The notes under the pieces are model-generated. The model worked only from the letters and a program-made list of their open reading frames with translations. It had not been told where the DNA came from and searched no databases. Below, piece after piece: positions 38,578 to 50,029 of a DNA stretch of 64,000 nt. The DNA lies in contig JACRMH010000022.1 in the NCBI GenBank assembly GCA_016219545.1, forward strand, positions 101,108 through 165,107, written 5' to 3'. The translations under genes and the position numbers were made by a program. How positions within the stretch are numbered: the first letter of the stretch is position 1; each line of letters opens with the position of its first letter. Origin of the DNA: Chloroflexota bacterium. GTDB lineage: Bacteria > Chloroflexota > Anaerolineae > Anaerolineales > Villigracilaceae.

Positions 38578-41500
38578 TTATATCTGACCTTTTTCGATCA
38601 GACCTAAAAATATAACTACAATGTGCGGGTCAAAGTACTTGCCCGATTGTTCTTTTACATATTCTATGACTTTGTTGCGCGGCCATGCACCATTATAAGG
38701 ACGTTCCGAACTGACGGCGTCCCATACATCTGCTATCGCAAATATGCGTGCCGGGAGTGGAATCTCTTCTTTCTTTAAGCCTTGCGGATAACCCGTCCCG
38801 TCCCATTTTTCGTGGTGACAATAAGGTATATCCAAAGCAGGTTTGAGATATTCTATGCGCGAGAGCATGTCGCGTGCGTAGATGGGATGCTTCCGCATGA
38901 TGATCCATTCTTCATCGGTAAGTTTATCGGGCTTGAGCAAAATGGAGTCTGGAATACCCATTTTGCCCATGTCATGGAGGAGCGCACCGCGTTTCACATG
39001 GACTAATTCTTCATCGGTCATTCCGACAGAACGTGCCAGCAGCATGGTCATTTCAGTAACGCGCCGGGTGTGACCTTCGGTTTCCTTGTCGCGCAGGTCC
39101 ATGGCATGTGACCAGCCTTCCAGTGTGTTGTCGTACGCAAGCTGAAGTTCCTTGGCCATCTTTGCATTCAGCGCGGATTCTTCGAATAAAGCTTCTTCGG
39201 CTTGTTTTCGTTCCATCTCGCTGTTGATGGAATCGAGGGCATAAGAAATATCCCGCCCAATTTCATCGAGCAGGTTTTTATCATCTTCATCAAAGGCATG
39301 AGGTTCAGCTGCGTAAACGGTCAATGCGCCAACGATATGTCCGTGTTCATGGAATGGCACTGCGGCTGACGAACGATATCCGCGCTTAAGAGCCTGCTCG
39401 CGCCAGGGGATCATGGACGGGTCGGTGGCAATATCCTGGCAGATCACACAGCGGTCTTCCCGGACCGCCGTGCCGGTCGGTCCACGACCAAGTATTTCAT
39501 CGCGATAATCAAATTTGATATTTGCCAGGTAACCCTGCTCTTCGCCGGCGAACTCAACCGGTGTGATCATCTGGTCAGATGCACCGATCATGCCGATCCA
39601 GGCGAAGCGGAATTGACCGTGCTCAATTGCCACGCGGCATAACTCCCTGAACAGGGTTTCCCGATCCCGCTCATGCACGATCGTCTGGTTGATCTGACTA
39701 ATGGTGATATACAAACGGTTGAGCCGCAGGATCTGATGCTCTCTTTCCTTGCGCTTGGTAATATCCTTGATCGAGATCAGGATCCGTCCCCATGATTCCT
39801 CATAGCCCGGTACGATGATCCCATTGACGATCAAATGAATGGGTTTATCATCTTGACTCTGGCGCGAGACTGCAAGTTCATACTGGTTTCCGCCTTGCAT
39901 AAGCATGAGCAGTTCCTCAATAAAACCTTCGTATTCTTTCAGGTTTAACACCTGTCCCAGATTTTTAAAGTAATCTGCTTTGCTCTTCATGCCGTACCAA
40001 TTCAATATCGCCTTGTTCACATCCACGATGCGTACCATATTCGCACAGCGCTTTGCCTCTTCCGGGTGGGTTTGGAAATATTCCTTGAAATCTTTGACTC
40101 CGTTTTTCTTCAGGTCATCAATATGTTTTTTGATATCAGAAAAATCCTCTTCCAAAAGCGGGACAGGCGAATCTTCAAAGAGCGTGCGATATCGTTCTTC
40201 GCTTTCTTTTAGTCTTTCCTCCACCTTTTTCCGTTCAGTGATGTCTTGTAAAAACCCTTGAATAAACATGACCTGACCGTTTTCATCGCAGATCGGTATG
40301 GAAGTGTCACGCACCCAGATCTCGCTTCCGTCTTTTTTGATCATGCGGTATTCATCCATGGCACCGTTATTCGTAAGTGTCTGGTCAATGGTGGTTTGGG
40401 CGCGTTGATAATCGAATGGATGGACGATCTGATGCCAGAGTTTTGGGTTTTGAGCAAAGTCGGCTGGTGTGTAACCGAGCAGTCTTTCAACCTGTTCGCT
40501 GATGTATATATTGCTGCTAAATTCGTCCACGCTGTCTAAATAAATCACCTCAGGTGCATTTTCAACAAGGGCCCTGTATTTGGTCTCCGCTTCGCGCAGG
40601 ATGTTTTCTGCGCGCTTGCGTTCGGTAATATCGCGGACAATGGCCTGAATGTAGACTTCATCGTCCATGTTCAGGAGATTCAAACTTACTTCTGCATCGA
40701 ACAAGGTCCCATCCAACCGGCAATGTTTCCATTCGAAAAATTGTGGATTCCCACCTAATGAAGCGTTGATTTTTTCAAGCGCTTTTTCCTCTGACCGACG
40801 ACCGTCCTCCTGGAATTCAGGTGAAAACTTAATGGGAGTTTCCCCAACGATCTGTTCGCGCCGACAACCGAACATTTTCAATGTATAGGAGTTGCAGTCT
40901 GTAAAAAGATTTCCCTTCATAAGGAAAATGCTATCGTTAGCCGTTTCAAATAATAGACGATGTTTTTTCTCGCTTTTGAGGAGGGATGTTTCAGCGCGTT
41001 TGCGTTCGGTGATCTCCGTGGTGATGCCGCACATGCCCCTTACTTCGCCGCTTTCATTCCGCAAGGGAAATTTCACCGAAAGGAAATACTTCCTGCCTTG
41101 TGGGTTATCAAGAATTTCTTCTTTTTCGATGGCTTTACCCGCTTCCATTACTTCAACATCGTTTGCGCGGAATTGTTTACCGATCAACCCGGGGAAGAGT
41201 TCTTCGTCGGTGCGCCCGATGACGCTTTCCCGCTTTAGTCCTGTAACCTCCTCCCACTTGCGGTTGATCAACTCATAGTGCCCGGCATGGTCTTTTACAT
41301 AGATAAGCGCTTCCCCATATTCGATCAAGTCGGCAAGGAATTTTTGGTTTTCACGCAGGGTGTTTTCGATCTGTTTGCGTTCCGTGATCTCCGCAAAGGA
41401 GGCCAGCCATAAATTCCCAACCGCGCGCATGATGATCTCGGCATCATGTGCCCTTCCATCCTTGCCAGTGATTCTGTATTCGCGCACAGGAGTGGATACC

Positions 41501-42696
41501 TGTTCACGGGTGGCTTCCTCTACATCACTATCCCATTGGGCGATAACTCTTTCACGATACTCAGGTTCGGGGTAGGCCTTCAGCATCCATTCAGAAACAG
41601 TGGAGATATCCTCTGTGGAATAACCATACTGCTCCTTGAATGTGCGATTGAATTCAAGGATATTTCCCTCATTATCAGCGACACCAATGGGGATGGGCAG
41701 AAACTCTATCATTTCCCGAAAGCGGGTTTCCGAAGTCCTCAGGCTGGATAGTGCCTTTTCCAGTTCATGTGTACGGGTCTGTACACGTTTCCGCAATTCC
41801 CTATTGAAGACAAGAAGAATGGAGATAAATAAAGCGACAGCGGTTATACCAATCCCGAGGTAGGGTACGAATCGCATTATGCTGGAGTATGGGGTTGTCC
41901 CAAACCAGCGGTCATTGATCTTTTGATATTCGGCTGTGCTTATATTTGCAAACCCGATGTTGACCACATCTAGCAGAATAGTATTTCCTTTTTTGACCGC
42001 ACGGTGGAATTGTCCGCCTTCCAAGGGTTCGGAGAAATGGAACTGATCCTGGATACCGTATTTGTATAGGAAATATAGGGCGGGCGGTTCGTCAATGACA
42101 AAGATGGTCTCTTTTTTCTCTGAGGCCGCCTTGATGATCTCCTCATAACTGTTGTAATAAACCAGATCGTTTATACCATTCTGGAGGAGATACTCGGCAT
42201 TTGCATCGCCCGCCTTGACCGCCACGCGGAATCCCTGCAAGCTTTTAACATCTGCGATCCCCGAAACATTATTCGGAAAGAAAATGCGAATATCAATATT
42301 GGCATAGGGTTTGGTGTAATCAAAAATTTTCTCGCGTTCGTCGGTGTAGAAGATCGTGTCAATAACATCGTACTCGCCGTTCTTCATTCCCCCCAGCGCT
42401 TGGTCCCAGGGCAAGCCGATGATATCAACTTTTATGCCTGTGCGTTCCTCCCATAATTTCCACTGGTCAACGAGAATGCCTTGCATCTCGCCGCGTTCAT
42501 TAATAAATGCATAAGGTGGATAATTATTATCCATCACTACGCGGATTTTAGTGAAGGGCGGAATGACTTGTGCGACCGGCGCAATTGAGCAGGATGCAAG
42601 AATCCCCAGAAGCAAGATCAATAACGCCTTGAAATATCGCTGCGAGTGTTGGGGAACATATAACTTCATGATGGATTCCGGTCTTGCTTCATACAC
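38578..42696 (-). CDS. SBP_bac_3 sensor-multiPAS-GAF-HD-GYP protein
   Basis: Lipoprotein-like N-terminus, periplasmic binding domain ([28 protein letters not shown]), TM, PAS/PAC repeats, GAF, HD-GYP ([14 protein letters not shown]). Confidence 0.9.
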   Translation of the reverse strand: MYEARPESIMKLYVPQHSQRYFKALLILLLGILASCSIAPVAQVIPPFTKIRVVMDNNYPPYAFINERGEMQGILVDQWKLWEERTGIKVDIIGLPWDQALGGMKNGEYDVIDTIFYTDEREKIFDYTKPYANIDIRIFFPNNVSGIADVKSLQGFRVAVKAGDANAEYLLQNGINDLVYYNSYEEIIKAASEKKETIFVIDEPPALYFLYKYGIQDQFHFSEPLEGGQFHRAVKKGNTILLDVVNIGFANISTAEYQKINDRWFGTTPYSSIMRFVPYLGIGITAVALFISILLVFNRELRKRVQTRTHELEKALSSLRTSETRFREMIEFLPIPIGVADNEGNILEFNRTFKEQYGYSTEDISTVSEWMLKAYPEPEYRERVIAQWDSDVEEATREQVSTPVREYRITGKDGRAHDAEIIMRAVGNLWLASFAEITERKQIENTLRENQKFLADLIEYGEALIYVKDHAGHYELINRKWEEVTGLKRESVIGRTDEELFPGLIGKQFRANDVEVMEAGKAIEKEEILDNPQGRKYFLSVKFPLRNESGEVRGMCGITTEITERKRAETSLLKSEKKHRLLFETANDSIFLMKGNLFTDCNSYTLKMFGCRREQIVGETPIKFSPEFQEDGRRSEEKALEKINASLGGNPQFFEWKHCRLDGTLFDAEVSLNLLNMDDEVYIQAIVRDITERKRAENILREAETKYRALVENAPEVIYLDSVDEFSSNIYISEQVERLLGYTPADFAQNPKLWHQIVHPFDYQRAQTTIDQTLTNNGAMDEYRMIKKDGSEIWVRDTSIPICDENGQVMFIQGFLQDITERKKVEERLKESEERYRTLFEDSPVPLLEEDFSDIKKHIDDLKKNGVKDFKEYFQTHPEEAKRCANMVRIVDVNKAILNWYGMKSKADYFKNLGQVLNLKEYEGFIEELLMLMQGGNQYELAVSRQSQDDKPIHLIVNGIIVPGYEESWGRILISIKDITKRKEREHQILRLNRLYITISQINQTIVHERDRETLFRELCRVAIEHGQFRFAWIGMIGASDQMITPVEFAGEEQGYLANIKFDYRDEILGRGPTGTAVREDRCVICQDIATDPSMIPWREQALKRGYRSSAAVPFHEHGHIVGALTVYAAEPHAFDEDDKNLLDEIGRDISYALDSINSEMERKQAEEALFEESALNAKMAKELQLAYDNTLEGWSHAMDLRDKETEGHTRRVTEMTMLLARSVGMTDEELVHVKRGALLHDMGKMGIPDSILLKPDKLTDEEWIIMRKHPIYARDMLSRIEYLKPALDIPYCHHEKWDGTGYPQGLKKEEIPLPARIFAIADVWDAVSSERPYNGAWPRNKVIEYVKEQSGKYFDPHIVVIFLGLIEKGQI

Positions 42697-42816
42697 ATAA
42701 TAGGCTTACTTTGGTTGTATGAACGATTTGTATTGTACCAATTTTAGAGTCATTCTTGATGAGAGTTAAATAGGCTCATTAGGAATCGCCTTGATAGACC
42801 AGCACATCTGGCGGTT

Positions 42817-42900
42817 CGGCGTAAGTCGGACACTTACGCCGCGACGCCAGTGCGGTGTTGCCAATCCGACTTACATGGGGTGGCGCTCCACGGCAACTCT
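42817..42900. repeat. Structured intergenic element with overlapping inverted repeats
   Basis: CGGCGTAAGT-cggac-ACTTACGCCG (42817-42841), and alternative pairing GTAAGTCGGA (42821-42830) with TCCGACTTAC (42865-42874). Confidence 0.6.
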
Positions 42901-42913
42901 CAGAGAGCCGTTA

Positions 42914-42956
42914 AATAAAAAACTGACAGCCACTTTCAAAGGTGACTGTCAGTTTC
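42914..42956 (-). terminator. Rho-independent terminator of the molybdenum-hydroxylase gene
   Basis: Minus strand AACTGACAGTCAC-ctttgaaa-GTGGCTGTCAGTT-TTTTATTT. Confidence 0.8.
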
Positions 42957-42958
42957 GG

Positions 42959-45900
42959 TTAGCGGTTCTTGAGTGCTCTCCAAATCTTTTCTGGCGTGAC
43001 CGGGTTGTCGTCCACGTTGACGCCGATGGCATCGAGGATGGCGTTGCCGACTGCTGGCGCGACTCCGTCCATCGGAATTTCAGCCACAGCTTTGACTCCA
43101 AATGGATGACTCGGCTCGAACGTCTCAACGAAGATGGTTTCGAGTTCCGGCATTTCATCTGCGCGGAAGATGTGATAACGGTCAAAGTCCCGTTCGATGG
43201 CTTGACCCTTTTCGTCGTAACGCATTTCTTCGCAGACGGCATAACCAAGCGCCTGGGTCATCCCGCCTTCGATTTGCCCGGAGGCTGTCTGCGGGTTGAT
43301 GATGACTCCCGAGTCAACAGCCATCACAAGCCGGTCAACAGTGACGGCGCCTGTTTCTGTGTCCACTGTCACTTCGGCGAATTGGGCGGCGAAGGGCGGC
43401 GGCGATACCGGCGAGACATAACTCGCCACGCCCATGATCTGTTCCTGATTGTTCTTGTGCAAACTATCGAGAGCAATATCTGCCATTGAAACAGACCTGC
43501 CATCTGGAGCGATTGCCATGCGATTGACAAGTCGAATGTCAGCAGGTCGAAGGTTTTCACTCTGACTTTCGACTTTTGACTTTTGATTAATCATGTTTGC
43601 CGCTCTTATTCTGATCCTCTCCGCTACGATCTTGGCCGCATTGACTGCCGCTGTTCCGGAAATATAAGTTGTGGATGAAGCGTATGCGCCTTTATCGAAC
43701 GGTGTGAAATCTGTGTCGGATGAATAGGTGATCATATCTTCAACTGGCACGCCCAAAATTTCCGCTGCCATTTGCGCGAGGACAGTATCAGAGCCGGTAC
43801 CCAGATCTGTAGCACCAACCAAAAGGTTGAAAGAGCCGTCATCATTCATCTTGATGGATGCGCCGCCCATATCCAAATAAGGAATTGCTGTTCCTTGCAT
43901 GACCATCGCGATGCCAATACCTTTACGTAACGTTGAACGTTTAACGTTCAACGTTGAATGCCATTCCTCATTCCCAAACTTGTCATCCCACCCGATCGCG
44001 GCGCGGCCTTGCGCTACGCACTGTTCCAAGCCGACGGTGTTGATGATCTCTGGGCGCGGCTCGCGGCCTTCATTCCATGCTGTTGAGAACGGATGATATT
44101 CTCCGGCATGGATTGCATTCTTCAAACGGAAGTCAATGGGGTCAAGCCCCAACGCGCGCGCGATCTTTTCCATGTGACGGTCGAGCGGCCAATATCCTTG
44201 CGGCACGCCGTATCCGCGGAAAGCTCCTGCGGGCGGCGTGTTGGTGTAAACCACATCGGCATAAAAGCGAATATTCGGCGCTTTGCGATACTCGCCGTTA
44301 CCGACATACAATGCCATTGCCTTGTGACCCGTGTTTCCGGTCACGGTCAACGCATGGCAGCCATACGCGCCTGTATCCGATAATGCATACATCGAGTTGG
44401 CTGTGATCGTGCCATCTTTCTTCACACCGGTTTTCATCTGCACGCGCATAGGATGACGCGAACGCGCCGCGATAAATTCCTCTTCGCGCGTGTATTCATA
44501 GATCACAGGTTGTTTGGTCGCAATCGTCAAATGCGCGGCCACATCTTCGATCAACACTTCCTGCTTGCCGCCGAATCCTCCGCCAATGCGCGGCTTGATG
44601 ACTCGGATTCTTTTTACAGGCAATCCCAAAACCGGAGCCATCATTCTGCGCACATGAAATGGCACTTGCGTGGACGTGCGGATCACAAGGCGGTCATCTT
44701 CGTCCCAATAGGTCACCACCACATGCGGCTCGATGTGCGCCTGCTGAACTTTCGGCACTTCGTAATTCGCTTCAAAGATCACATCGGCTTCCGCGAATCC
44801 TTTTTCGACATTACCAATGTCAATGCGGATTTCTGCCGCAAGATTATTCTGCGGATCGGAATCTGCGAAGTTGACATATTCCTCTTCATCGTGAATACGG
44901 ATCGGACTCCCCATAGCCTGTCTCGCATCAAGGATCGGAGTCAGCGCCTCGTATTCGACCTCGATCAACGCGAGCGCCTTTTCAGCAATCTCGGCTGTTT
45001 CCGCCGCGACGAATGCCACGCGGTCCCCAACGAAGCGGACTTTCTTGTCGAGCGAAAACGCATCCAACGGCCCGGGGATCGGGTCGCTTTGTCCCGCAGT
45101 GGAATACACAACACGCGGCAGATCCTTCCACGTCAAGACAGCCGCGACTCCGTCCAATGCCTTGGCTTTAGTAGTGTCAATGTTTTTTATCAAAGCATGT
45201 GCGTATGGCGAATGTAAAACCTTGGCATGGAGCATTCCACGTTTTTCAAAATCTGCGGTGAAGGCAGGTTTGCCCTGCGCCAATTTGACCGCATCCAATT
45301 TGATTTCAGGCTTGCCGACGGTTTGGTATTTCTCTGTTTCAGGGGTGAGAATGATCCTTTGTTTTGTGAGCAGGTTACCTGTTGTATCGGGAGTCGGAAA
45401 TTGGGAGTCGGTTGAAGGTGGTTTTCCGATTCCCCGCGAAGCGTCCCAATTCCCAATTCCCGATTCCCGATTATCAATTCCCGACTCTCCCCTCAACATG
45501 GCCGCTGCCTTTAACACCGCCTGCACTGGCTTCAGATACCCTGTGCAGCGGCACAACACACCGGAGATCGCCTCGCGGATTTCAGCTTCGGTTGGGTTTG
45601 GATTTTTATCCAGCAGGGATTTCGCCGCGAGGATTTGTGCGGGTGTGCAATAACCGCATTGGACCGCGCCGGTTTCAATAAATGCTTTTTGCAGTGGATG
45701 CAGTCCTTCGGTCTTGTTCCAGCCTTGATCCGGATGCTCGCCCAATGCTTCGATGGTTGCGACTTTGTGACCCTCCGCCTGTGCCGCCAGCAAAGACCCC
45801 GCGTTGACAGGTTTGCCATTTAATAAGACTGTATCCGAACCACTCAAGCCGCCTTCATCGCCAAACTTGACTCCATGAAAGCCAAGTCCGCGCAGGGCGG

Positions 45901-45970
45901 AGAATAATGTTGTGGATGGAGTAAGGTCAAGGTTGTGGTCAGTACCGTTAATGTGAAGTGTGATGTTCAT
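42959..45970 (-). CDS. Fused xanthine dehydrogenase/aldehyde-oxidase-type molybdenum hydroxylase ([2Fe-2S] domain plus molybdopterin domain)
   Basis: N-terminal Fe-S domain with CGYC...CRC motif; Mo domain IGGGFGGKQEVLIE, PPAGAFRGYGVPQG, ATDLGTGSDTVLAQM. Contains three repeat-like in-frame segments. Confidence 0.9.
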   Translation of the reverse strand: MNITLHINGTDHNLDLTPSTTLFSALRGLGFHGVKFGDEGGLSGSDTVLLNGKPVNAGSLLAAQAEGHKVATIEALGEHPDQGWNKTEGLHPLQKAFIETGAVQCGYCTPAQILAAKSLLDKNPNPTEAEIREAISGVLCRCTGYLKPVQAVLKAAAMLRGESGIDNRESGIGNWDASRGIGKPPSTDSQFPTPDTTGNLLTKQRIILTPETEKYQTVGKPEIKLDAVKLAQGKPAFTADFEKRGMLHAKVLHSPYAHALIKNIDTTKAKALDGVAAVLTWKDLPRVVYSTAGQSDPIPGPLDAFSLDKKVRFVGDRVAFVAAETAEIAEKALALIEVEYEALTPILDARQAMGSPIRIHDEEEYVNFADSDPQNNLAAEIRIDIGNVEKGFAEADVIFEANYEVPKVQQAHIEPHVVVTYWDEDDRLVIRTSTQVPFHVRRMMAPVLGLPVKRIRVIKPRIGGGFGGKQEVLIEDVAAHLTIATKQPVIYEYTREEEFIAARSRHPMRVQMKTGVKKDGTITANSMYALSDTGAYGCHALTVTGNTGHKAMALYVGNGEYRKAPNIRFYADVVYTNTPPAGAFRGYGVPQGYWPLDRHMEKIARALGLDPIDFRLKNAIHAGEYHPFSTAWNEGREPRPEIINTVGLEQCVAQGRAAIGWDDKFGNEEWHSTLNVKRSTLRKGIGIAMVMQGTAIPYLDMGGASIKMNDDGSFNLLVGATDLGTGSDTVLAQMAAEILGVPVEDMITYSSDTDFTPFDKGAYASSTTYISGTAAVNAAKIVAERIRIRAANMINQKSKVESQSENLRPADIRLVNRMAIAPDGRSVSMADIALDSLHKNNQEQIMGVASYVSPVSPPPFAAQFAEVTVDTETGAVTVDRLVMAVDSGVIINPQTASGQIEGGMTQALGYAVCEEMRYDEKGQAIERDFDRYHIFRADEMPELETIFVETFEPSHPFGVKAVAEIPMDGVAPAVGNAILDAIGVNVDDNPVTPEKIWRALKNR
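43564..43591. repeat. Heptad array inside CDS (encodes INQKSKVES on minus)
   Basis: GACTTTC GACTTTT GACTTTT GATTAAT. Confidence 0.75.
43929..43955. repeat. Perfect palindrome inside CDS (encodes STLNVKRSTL on minus)
   Basis: AACGTTGAACGTT-T-AACGTTCAACGTT. Confidence 0.85.
45385..45492. repeat. Inverted heptad array inside CDS (domain linker)
   Basis: Left GGGAGTC GGAAATT GGGAGTC; right TCCCAAT TCCCAAT TCCCGAT TCCCGAT TATCAAT TCCCGAC TCTCCCC, all in heptad register. Confidence 0.85.
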
Positions 45971-45992
45971 GTGAACTCCTGTGGCTGCTGCT

Positions 45993-46505
45993 TTATTTCA
46001 ATCGTGATTTTAACTCTTGCAGATGAGCAAGTATGTCTGGGTGCAAATCAAATTTGCCAGCTTTGGATATAGCGCTATTTGTAATTTGCTCTAATTCTTT
46101 GAGCGTTATGTAATCGTTTTTAATTAGAAAGATAATGTCGTCAAAATCAGTGAACAGACCACGATCTAATTTACTGAGCGCAATGCTGTACGGGTCAATC
46201 ACATAGATTTCAAGATTCGCAAATTGACCAATGTATATACTGCGTTGTTCATTTCCTTCCGGCAGGGGAACAAAGCGGTCAATAGGAACAATGTCAACCT
46301 GCAATTTCATTTCTTTGGCTTTCGCCATAATTGCGCGATGTAATTCATTTGGATGAACATCATCGCCGACGAAATCAATATCAAGAGATGGGCGCGGGCT
46401 TCCGAGCAGAGTCAATGCGCTGCCACCGACCAGGAATAAGCGAGAAGCAGGCGGGACTTGCTCTCCCAAAATTGTCAAGATGGATTGAAGTTTGGATTTA
46501 TCCAT
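45993..46505 (-). CDS. Nucleotidyltransferase-fold protein (DUF6036-like)
   Basis: LFLVGGSALTLLGSPRPSLDIDFVGDD (GGS..D.D). Start set at MDKSKL (46505), 3 nt from the upstream stop; longer start at 46541 possible. Confidence 0.75.
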   Translation of the reverse strand: MDKSKLQSILTILGEQVPPASRLFLVGGSALTLLGSPRPSLDIDFVGDDVHPNELHRAIMAKAKEMKLQVDIVPIDRFVPLPEGNEQRSIYIGQFANLEIYVIDPYSIALSKLDRGLFTDFDDIIFLIKNDYITLKELEQITNSAISKAGKFDLHPDILAHLQELKSRLK

Positions 46506-46507
46506 AA

Positions 46508-48099
<1,592 letters not shown>

Positions 48100-48136
48100 T
48101 CAGTTTGATTCGCTGTTTGTGTCCATGCTGTCTGAT

Positions 48137-49030
48137 TTATGCATCCACCTTGATCGCTGTGAAAGAGAACCGCGGCGGATAAAACAGAAATTTCCGCCCC
48201 CAGAAATCCAATAACTGCTGGGTGTTCATCCTGGATATTTTCGGTGTGACAGGTTTCTGCTTATCGCTTGGCCAGGGATCGGCCGGGTTGAGGATCAGCC
48301 AATCTCCGCCGTCGTAGCCGACCAAAACCATCGTGTGCGGCATTCCGCCCAGCCAGGTCAGCAGCGGGTTATAGCGATGTTTTTTGTCGCTGCGGTCAAA
48401 CGTTGTCTGCCAGGCGCCGTGAATGAGGAGAATATGACCTTCCTGAAGTTCTTCGATAAGATCGTTTAAATCCCGGCGGACATTGAGTTCTACTTTGAAA
48501 GATTTCCCGTATTTTTTTGCGAGGTTTTTTGCAAAATCTTTCAATGCGATGATCGCCTGCCAAGGGGTCATCATGCCCGGCAGCGGACTTCTGGTGGAGA
48601 AGCGGTACTTCCAGCCTTTCAAGCCGCGTGAATCGAGGTCGCGGGTATATTCTTCTATGGTCATATCTGCTTCGAGGTGATGACCTTGATACAGGGCCGC
48701 CCAATCCTTGAGCATGTTCATGCTTATCAAGGCAGAGGTTGTAACGCATTCATTCGCGGTTGGCCCGTAACCCTGGCTTTGAAAATAATGCAGAAAATAT
48801 GATTCCTTTTGTGATGAGTCTGATACCCACGGGAAAGGCAGCGAGATGGACGGCATTCCCCAAATTTTTCCAATGACTCCGCTGGGGGGATTTTCCTCCC
48901 TGCGGTTGCGATAGAGTCCGTCTAAAAAAGCATCCAGCCATTTGGTGAACGATCCTGCCTGGCCTTGAGTTGATTCCTCTGAAGTCAATTCGCCCGCCGT
49001 TTTGGTTTCTTCCTCTTTTAGGTTGGACAT
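48137..49030 (-). CDS. C39-like peptidase-domain protein
   Basis: GYGPTANECVTTSALISMNM (Cys region), HTMVLVGYDGGDWLILNPADPW (His region). Confidence 0.65.
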   Translation of the reverse strand: MSNLKEEETKTAGELTSEESTQGQAGSFTKWLDAFLDGLYRNRREENPPSGVIGKIWGMPSISLPFPWVSDSSQKESYFLHYFQSQGYGPTANECVTTSALISMNMLKDWAALYQGHHLEADMTIEEYTRDLDSRGLKGWKYRFSTRSPLPGMMTPWQAIIALKDFAKNLAKKYGKSFKVELNVRRDLNDLIEELQEGHILLIHGAWQTTFDRSDKKHRYNPLLTWLGGMPHTMVLVGYDGGDWLILNPADPWPSDKQKPVTPKISRMNTQQLLDFWGRKFLFYPPRFSFTAIKVDA

Positions 49031-49161
49031 AAAGCCTCCATAAAATTAACGATAAGAAACACCATTGAACATCAAGCAATAATGATTATACCCAGCGGAT
49101 GTGAAAATATAATTCACCCGTTTTTTGAGTCGGATGCCCCATTGGTACCGCAGCGTTTAAA

Positions 49162-49189
49162 TAAAAAACCGCCCGATGAGCACGGGCGG
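49162..49189 (-). terminator. Rho-independent terminator
   Basis: Minus strand CCGCCCG-tgctcat-CGGGCGG-TTTTTTATTT. Confidence 0.8.
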
Positions 49190-49197
49190 ATCAGTTT

Positions 49198-49953
49198 TTA
49201 TAAGGCTTCCAAACATCTCTTCGCCAGTACGGACGCGACATCCATTCTGTATTCCGCGCTTGCCCATTCATCTGTCGCTTCGTGATAAGCGTTGCGCGCC
49301 GCGGACTCCAACCCTTCGGCTTCGGTGCCGTCCATGGCCAGCATGGGACTCTTGTCATAGCCGCCGAGTGCAAGGCGCGTGCGGCCGGAGTTCCATTGGG
49401 TCAAAGCGGCGCAGATGATGGGTTTATCTGCAGGCGTGCGGGAAACGAATTCAAAGGCGAATTTGGTGTTGAGGGGAAGAGTGATCAAGGTAATGAGTCC
49501 GCGTGGGCGGAGGGGGAGAAAATCTCCCAGACCATAGACAGTGGACGATGGACCGTCTACTGTCTTCGGTCCACGGTCTATGCTCAATTTTGCATCCATG
49601 GATAGTAATGCTGTTGCAAATGGGGATCGTCCGTCGCTTGCAACAAGAGTCCCTGCGATGGTGGCCATATTGCGGATGTTAATCGGCGCTTCGAGTTTGA
49701 TGGCAGATCTTAAGGCTTCGGGACAATGTTCGGATTCAAGTAATGACTGTAAAGTACAGGTCGCGCCGATCTCGAGTTCATTCCCTTTGACGCGGAGCGT
49801 ATCCAGTCCGAGGTGTTGCAAGTCCACAACGGAAACAGAGTCAACTGTCGGGTGAGAGAGAAGCGTGCCTCCTCCGAGTGGAAAAGTGTTCGGTTGAGAT
49901 AAAAGAGTCAGGGCTTCATCCAATGTTTGCGGACGGTGGTATGTCGTGATCAT
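49198..49953 (-). CDS. FAD-binding subunit of a molybdenum hydroxylase (CoxM-like)
   Basis: YHRPQTLDEALTLLSQPNTFPLGGGTLL, INIRNMATIAGTLVASDGRSPFATALLSMDAKL. Confidence 0.87.
   Translation of the reverse strand: MITTYHRPQTLDEALTLLSQPNTFPLGGGTLLSHPTVDSVSVVDLQHLGLDTLRVKGNELEIGATCTLQSLLESEHCPEALRSAIKLEAPINIRNMATIAGTLVASDGRSPFATALLSMDAKLSIDRGPKTVDGPSSTVYGLGDFLPLRPRGLITLITLPLNTKFAFEFVSRTPADKPIICAALTQWNSGRTRLALGGYDKSPMLAMDGTEAEGLESAARNAYHEATDEWASAEYRMDVASVLAKRCLEAL
49531..49582. repeat. Inverted heptad array inside CDS (encodes SIDRGPKTVDGPSSTVYGLG on minus)
   Basis: ACCATAG ACAGTGG ACGATGG ACCGTCT ACTGTCT TCGGTCC ACGGTCT; arms CATAGACAGTGGAC/GTCCACGGTCTATG match 13/14. Confidence 0.85.
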
Positions 49954-49989
49954 GTTGTGCCTCCGGAAAATTCTCTTGTATTATACGTT

Positions 49990-50027
49990 AAAAAAATATC
50001 GCCATCTTGCGATGACGATATTTTTTT
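49990..50027. terminator. Terminator hairpin
   Basis: AAAAAAATATCGcCATC-ttgc-GATGaCGATATTTTTTT. Confidence 0.75.
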
Positions 50028-50029
50028 AT

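Noticed and set aside
42959-45970. Carbon monoxide dehydrogenase (CoxL/CoxS)
   Set aside because: The active-site loop reads GAFRGYG (xanthine/aldehyde oxidase type), not the AYxCSFR loop of form I CO dehydrogenase.
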